NCBI GenBank assembly: GCA_028690155.1
Contig: JAQVBU010000002.1
Location: 147,282 to 211,281 of the forward strand
Length of the DNA: 64,000 bases
Source: Alphaproteobacteria bacterium
GTDB taxonomy: Bacteria; Pseudomonadota; Alphaproteobacteria; UBA9219
Reading direction: 5' to 3'
Positions 60,101 to 64,000 of this stretch are shown here, piece after piece (the stretch's first letter is position 1; every line of letters starts with the position of its first letter). The position numbers and the translations under genes are program-made. The notes under the pieces were generated by a model. It was not told the origin of the DNA. It was given only the letters and a program-made list of their open reading frames with translations, and did no database searches.

Positions 60101-61003
60101 TTGCCTCAGAACCGCTCCACAGACGAAACAACGATTGCCGATCTTTTTACTTCCGCCAGCGTCCGCTTGGGCTGTGCCGGCATCGCGGATCCCTTTTTGA
60201 ACATTCGTGTGCTCGTGGGCCACGCGCTGGGGCTCGCGCCGAAAGATGTATCGGCCCAAGCCATGCGCGTCTTGACGGAAGAAGAGCAACAAGTCATCGA
60301 GGCCCTGATTGCCCGTCGCGAAAAGCGGGAAACGTTGAACCGGATCATCGGCAAGGGCGAGTTTTGCGGCCTGTGGTTTTCCATGAACGAAGCGACCCTC
60401 GAACCCCGTCCCGAAAGCGAAAGCATCGTTCGGTCCATCGTGAAAAGGGTCCGTCCTTTTGGGGGACTTTTTCCGTCCCGCAAGCCTCTGCGCATCCTTG
60501 ATCTGGGGACGGGATCGGGCTGTATTCTTCTTTCGTTTTTGCATGCCTTACCGAAGGCTACGGGGCTTGGGATCGACATTGCCCCGCGCGCGATCGAACA
60601 AGCACGCGAAAACGCCAAACGGCTCGGCCTTGACGGACGGAGCGCGTTTCGCCTTAACGACTGGCATACCGGCATCGACGAACAGTTCGATATCGTGTCG
60701 TTCAATCCGCCGTATATCCCACTATCGGACAAACCCAAACTGATGCCCGCCGTCCGGGACTTCGACCCGCCCTTGGCCCTTTTCGGCGGTGAAGACGGCC
60801 TCGATCCGTACCGCATGGTTATCCCGGCCCTGCCCGGTCTTCTGAAGGACGGTGGCTACGCCGGGATCGAACTTGGCGACGAGCAAACGCAAGATGTCGG
60901 GCGCCTTTTGAAGGAAGCCGGCTTTAAGGATATCGATCTTCTTATTGACTTTCGAGGTTTTGACCGCGTTTTTATTGTGCGGAAAGATGGGACCTTGCCG
61001 TAA
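60101..61003 (+). CDS. prmC: Peptide chain release factor N5-glutamine methyltransferase
   Basis: Methylates the GGQ glutamine of RF1 and RF2. The N-terminal helical domain (residues 1-85), RPESESIVRSIVKRV, the SAM motif LRILDLGTGSGCILLSFL, and the catalytic NPPY in VSFNPPYIPLSD are all present, with PLALFGGEDGLDPYR near the end. The start is a TTG at 60101 with AAGGG 7 bases upstream; no in-frame ATG precedes the conserved domain. Length of 300 aa is normal. prfA is not adjacent, which is less usual. Confidence 0.93.
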   Translation: MPQNRSTDETTIADLFTSASVRLGCAGIADPFLNIRVLVGHALGLAPKDVSAQAMRVLTEEEQQVIEALIARREKRETLNRIIGKGEFCGLWFSMNEATLEPRPESESIVRSIVKRVRPFGGLFPSRKPLRILDLGTGSGCILLSFLHALPKATGLGIDIAPRAIEQARENAKRLGLDGRSAFRLNDWHTGIDEQFDIVSFNPPYIPLSDKPKLMPAVRDFDPPLALFGGEDGLDPYRMVIPALPGLLKDGGYAGIELGDEQTQDVGRLLKEAGFKDIDLLIDFRGFDRVFIVRKDGTLP

Positions 61004-61063
61004 GAAAAGCCTTCGCGTCCTTTTTCGCGCGCGGCTTTATCGTTCACAGAAAGGAAAGAGACC

Positions 61064-61429
61064 ATGACCTACGTTATCGCAAGCGGCATCGCTTTGGCCG
61101 CTGGCATCGCCTCAGGCTTCTTCGGGATTGGGGGCGGGATTATCATCATTCCGTCTTTAGTTTTTGCGCTTGGCATAACACAAACCCAAGCCGCCGCGAC
61201 ATCTCTGGCCGCCATGCTTCTCCCCGTAGGCCTTCTTGGCGTTTTGACCTATTGGAAAGCAGGCGAACTTCCCGCGCAACAGATCTCTATCGCCGCGATC
61301 TTGGCCGCCGGTCTTCTGTTCGGCGCCCCGCTCGGCGCCAAGTTGGCCCTGCTTTTCGACGACGATTTTCTGCGCAAGGCTTTTGCACTTTTGCTTGTTT
61401 TCGCCGCCGTCAAACTGGCGTTCAAGTAA
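61064..61429 (+). CDS. TSUP (TauE/SafE) family membrane protein, half length
   Basis: A hydrophobic 121-aa protein: four helices are visible. IASGFFGIGGGIIIIPSLVF is the TauE/SafE signature (GxGGGxxxxP), followed by TQTQAAATSLAAMLLPVGLL. Usual members have about 250 aa made of two such repeats; this one holds only one, so it may act as a dimer. AAAGGAAAGAG lies before the ATG. Substrate unknown; sulfur oxoanions are typical of the family. Confidence 0.85.
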   Translation: MTYVIASGIALAAGIASGFFGIGGGIIIIPSLVFALGITQTQAAATSLAAMLLPVGLLGVLTYWKAGELPAQQISIAAILAAGLLFGAPLGAKLALLFDDDFLRKAFALLLVFAAVKLAFK

Positions 61430-61733
61430 AAAACTTTGAGGTGACAAAAAGGGAGGCCCAACAGCCAAGCAAAAGTGGCGCCCCCGAGGCTCAATCTCGC
61501 GCGTTTTTGTCGAACTTAGGGAAACGAGCCCAAGATCTTCCCGCACGGACGGATCGATAGCCGAAGGCCCGTTTCTGGGGTCAGAAAAGCCGACTTTTAC
61601 GAGTTTACTACTTAAACCGAAGAACAGATAATCTTTTATTTCTTTTGCGATGAAAGTCTCTTGCCTAGGGCAAAAACAAGCCTAGCATCGTCGTGCCAAT
61701 TCATTGGCGGCCTTCTACTTAAGGAGAGTGGTT
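61430..61733. other. 304-bp gap with no recognised gene
   Basis: I see no open frame with a ribosome-binding site until the one at 61734. The gap contains a short palindrome (TGCCTAGGGCA near 61662) and an AT-rich stretch at 61600-61645 that could hold the promoter of the small Cys-rich gene. A small RNA cannot be excluded. Confidence 0.4.
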
Positions 61734-61871
61734 ATGTCTAAAAAGAATAACGAGTGCTGTTCTGGAAAGAAGCCTAACGAGTGCTGTTCTGGAAAGAAGC
61801 CTAACGCCACGGCAAAACCAGCCGCTACGTCAGCGCAACCCCCGCGGAGCGATAAGCCCCAAGGGAAGTAA
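61734..61871 (+). CDS. Small Cys-Cys repeat protein, 45 aa
   Basis: A short gene with a strong ribosome-binding site (AAGGAG, 8 bases before the ATG). It encodes MSKKNNECCSGKKP, a second NECCSGKKP, then an Ala/Pro/Lys-rich tail. The two copies, encoded by a perfect 27-base tandem repeat, each carry a Cys-Cys pair, four cysteines in all. This pattern suggests binding of a soft metal (copper, zinc) or a redox role; the lack of a signal peptide suggests cytoplasm. No similar protein comes to mind. It lies between the half-TSUP gene and a convergent GT9 gene. Confidence 0.7.
   Translation: MSKKNNECCSGKKPNECCSGKKPNATAKPAATSAQPPRSDKPQGK
61749..61802 (+). repeat. Perfect 27-bp tandem repeat (2 copies)
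   Basis: Positions 61749-61775 and 61776-61802 are identical and encode NECCSGKKP twice, keeping the reading frame. Exact identity at the DNA level suggests a recent duplication and potential for copy-number change. Confidence 0.95.
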
Positions 61872-62021
61872 CGACTTGTAATATAAATCCACATCTGTTG
61901 GAAAAAAGACGGACACTATCCGTCTCTTGGCGGCGTCTTGAAGCCTCCGCATGCGGAGAAGTCTTCAGCGCCGCCTTTTTAAAGCGGTCCTCGCTCATCA
62001 TAATAACAAGGCAAGCCGCGC

Positions 62022-63101
62022 TTAAGGACCTTCGCCGCCAAGCATCTCGATTATTTTTGCAACAACCTGCGTTGGCGATATCGAAGCCAAAACATCGCAC
62101 TGTCCGCTTTCCCGACAAGGGCCTTCAGGGGGAAAATCGACATGTTTTCGTCCATGGTGGAAGCAAGGCGCGCAAGCCCCTGTCGCTTGAATGGCTTGAG
62201 TCGCGGGTTGAGAAGGAATCCTCAACCGAGCCAAAAACGATCCATATAATCCAAGAGAGGCGACGCCCATTGCTCCGGCAAAATGAATGGCGCTTGAATC
62301 CGCTCCCAAAACCACATCGCAGGTTTTCATAAAAGCAACGCTCTCTTCCCAGGTCAATCGCGGTCGTTCGCCGGCCAAATCGATAAACAAGGGCTGTCTT
62401 TTCACGCCGGTCGGGGCCGGCCCCAAAAGGACGACCTGAACCCCAGCCTTCATCAAAGCCCCGATCACCTCAAGAAAGCTTTTATAGGGATAGTTTCTGA
62501 TAACGGAATTGGATGTCAACGAGATCCCCACACGCTTTGCCGCGGACCGAGGAAAACGCTGCGCCATTTTATGAACGAGTGCGTCGGACGGCCTATAAAA
62601 CGTTTTATTATCAGAAAGCGTCAAACCTGCCGTTGCGGCAAAGACGTCGACCGCGCTTTGAGTTTTGGCCAAGGGGCTATACTCGGTCGCGTCTTCCAAA
62701 TTGATTTGGGCATCGAAAGCATCAACGTCTTCTCGCAAAAGGGGCGAAGATAGGCAGTTATCAACATGGGGATTGTTGGCAAAAACCCAATGATACTTTT
62801 GCTCACAATGAACGGTAAGATGGCATGTCGGCCATCGTTTCTTAAGATCGCCTAACAAAGGCGTGATGAACAGAAGATCGCCGGCGCATCCGAACCGATG
62901 GATAAGGATTCGCTTGCCGTTCCAGTCGCCCTCGGAAGAAAAAGGCTTTTCGATGGTATAAGGCCGGACCGACAGACATCCGTCACACGCGACGCAATAA
63001 TGGGACAAAAGCGTCCGTGTGGTCACATAATCGACGTTAGCACGCAAAGGCTTGTCGTCCGTTACATCGACCTCGTCGGATTCGAATCGAATGATGCGCA
63101 C
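62022..63101 (-). CDS. Glycosyltransferase family 9 (heptosyltransferase-like)
   Basis: A GT-B enzyme of the ADP-heptose:LPS heptosyltransferase type. N-terminal ILIHRFGCAGDLLFITPLLG gives the GDLL motif, and the C-terminal half has RVGISLTSNSVIRNYPYKSF, VVLLGPAPTGVKR and DVVLGADSSAIHFAGAMGVA, the acceptor/donor-binding region of GT9. A Cys-rich tail (CAPCFHHGRK, CRESGQCDVL) is seen in several GT9 relatives. 359 aa. Likely LPS core or other surface glycan assembly. Confidence 0.9.
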   Translation of the reverse strand: MRIIRFESDEVDVTDDKPLRANVDYVTTRTLLSHYCVACDGCLSVRPYTIEKPFSSEGDWNGKRILIHRFGCAGDLLFITPLLGDLKKRWPTCHLTVHCEQKYHWVFANNPHVDNCLSSPLLREDVDAFDAQINLEDATEYSPLAKTQSAVDVFAATAGLTLSDNKTFYRPSDALVHKMAQRFPRSAAKRVGISLTSNSVIRNYPYKSFLEVIGALMKAGVQVVLLGPAPTGVKRQPLFIDLAGERPRLTWEESVAFMKTCDVVLGADSSAIHFAGAMGVASLGLYGSFLARLRIPSQPATQAIQATGACAPCFHHGRKHVDFPPEGPCRESGQCDVLASISPTQVVAKIIEMLGGEGP

Positions 63102-63378
63102 CGAAGCCCTCCGCGTTTATGCCTTCGCGATAAGCCCCTACCATAGAGCCTGATATCGGGTCAAGAAAGGCCTAGAATAGGGAAGAAAACGGCAATCGGG
63201 CCAAACGAAGCCCCGTAAGAAAACCCGATCCGCGCCTCTTGCAGGAACCGACAATCTTTCCTTGATGAATGGGGGTTCCGGCGAATATAATCAAAAAGTA
63301 GCGACCAGAAGGCCCTCCTTACTTCCTGGAACGATGACACCAACCTTGGTCAACAACTCTTTTCCCCGATCTTGAACC

Positions 63379-64000
63379 ATGACGTCATTAGAACAATATG
63401 TCTCCAATCTTCCAGAAGTCTATCAACCGATTTTCGGACACCCGGAACTGTCGACACAGGTCAGCCGTTTTTGCGATAATCGGTTGACCCTCATTACAAA
63501 AGTTTATCGTGCCTTGGCCGAAAGGCTGGGCCGCCCCCTGCAGGTTTTGGATCTTGGCTGCGCCCAAGGGTTCTTCAGCCTCCATCTTGCGCAACAAGGC
63601 GCCTCTGTCGTCGGAATTGATCTTTTGCCGCAGAATATCGATGTTTGTAACGCCTTGGCCGCCGAACAAAAAAACGGCTCGGTTCATTTTCATGAAGGCC
63701 GTCTGGAAAATATTATCGGCACCTTAGGGAAAAATCAGTTTGATCTCGTTCTGGGCTTAAGCGTCTTTCATCATCTGGCGCATCAACATGGCGTCGCCAC
63801 CGTTCAAAAATTGCTCAACTCTCTGGCCGACAACATCAGTGTGGGCCTTTTTGAAATGGCCCTCCGGAACGAGCCTCCCGAGTGGGCGGTCTCCCAACCA
63901 GACAACCCGCGAGACCTTCTTGAAGGCTATGCTTTCGTTCATGAAATGGCCAGAATTCCTACGCATCTGTCCTTGATCAAACGTCCTTTCTATATGGCCA
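63379..64000 (+). CDS. Class I SAM-dependent methyltransferase (partial, runs off the window)
   Basis: Reading from ATG at 63379 gives an open frame to the window end (207 codons, no stop). It contains LQVLDLGCAQGFFSLHLAQQ, the SAM-binding motif I with GxGxG-like GCAQGFF, followed by VVGIDLLPQNIDVC and FDLVLGLSVFHHL, all typical of class I methyltransferases. The C-terminal part is missing. It is divergent from the GT9 gene with a 277-base gap. Substrate unknown; surface-glycan methylation is one possibility. Confidence 0.85.
   Translation, partial: MTSLEQYVSNLPEVYQPIFGHPELSTQVSRFCDNRLTLITKVYRALAERLGRPLQVLDLGCAQGFFSLHLAQQGASVVGIDLLPQNIDVCNALAAEQKNGSVHFHEGRLENIIGTLGKNQFDLVLGLSVFHHLAHQHGVATVQKLLNSLADNISVGLFEMALRNEPPEWAVSQPDNPRDLLEGYAFVHEMARIPTHLSLIKRPFYMA

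Noticed and set aside
61430..61560. Possible tmRNA or 6S RNA after the TSUP gene
   Set aside because: No tag-peptide reading frame, tRNA-like end or 6S-type stem pattern could be made out; only a compact GC-rich stretch was seen.
1..64000. CRISPR array, phage structural genes, large defence island
   Set aside because: I looked for regularly spaced short repeats and for tail, capsid or restriction-type genes; none were recognisable.

Overview
The window looks like a piece of an alphaproteobacterial chromosome of moderate GC content. Marker genes supporting this are a TIGR02300-family zinc-ribbon protein, a DUF2948 gene beside murA, a GTTC-N7-GTTC LexA box in front of lexA, a zinc-ribbon/DUF3426-type membrane protein and the general gene set. 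It is a Gram-negative cell with LPS (kdsB, a heptosyltransferase-like GT9), flagella (fliQ, fliR, flhB) and a fermentative acetate branch (short pta plus ackA). Lysine/peptidoglycan precursor synthesis appears to use DapL. A protein joining an [FeFe]-hydrogenase-like sensor to a hybrid histidine kinase points to a life with low oxygen or hydrogen. I cannot name the species.

Layout: 1-2.6 kb is accessory (orphan gene, SDR, antitoxin brnA with a broken brnT, tRNA-Tyr). 2.7-20.4 kb is mostly housekeeping: rlmB, xerC, a transaldolase-like aldolase, priA, lexA, a UbiA-type prenyltransferase, infA, DUF2948-murA-dcd, kdsB, dapL, RNase P RNA, an inositol-phosphatase-family gene, efp and an MlaC-like gene. 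20.4-23.6 kb holds a receiver protein, queH and a small tandem family of orphan paralogues, one of them frameshifted. 23.7-36.9 kb is core again: accA-rdgB, pta-ackA, uvrC, pgsA, galU, a receiver, ftsE-ftsX-ydcF-plsC, a glycosyltransferase and TIGR02300. 37.2-40.2 kb is the FeFe-hydrogenase-like hybrid kinase. 40.2-43.6 kb holds orphan genes bounded by a tRNA-Gly gene and a partial copy of its 3' end. 43.8-51.6 kb holds flagellar export genes, a TPR/glycosyltransferase-like protein, a SYLF lipoprotein, purB and nadE.

51.7-54.3 kb is a small integrated element in tRNA-Arg(CCG). It has a perfect 51-bp direct repeat at its ends, a truncated tyrosine integrase, a decayed IS3-family transposase and one large cargo gene with a zinc-metallopeptidase HEVGH motif. 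54.4-64 kb holds an SDR, a four-gene TetR/HlyD/ABC exporter operon resembling cecR-ybhGFSR, a GNAT, prmC, a half-length TSUP protein, a 45-residue Cys-Cys repeat protein, a GT9 protein and a methyltransferase that runs off the window.

The best candidates for something undescribed are the hydrogenase-sensor hybrid kinase, the tRNA-Arg element with its predicted metalloprotease, the tRNA-Gly-bounded segment, the tandem orphan family at 22-23.3 kb, and a phosphatase-fold protein that has lost its metal-binding motifs. All assignments come from reading motifs and gene context; no database search was made.
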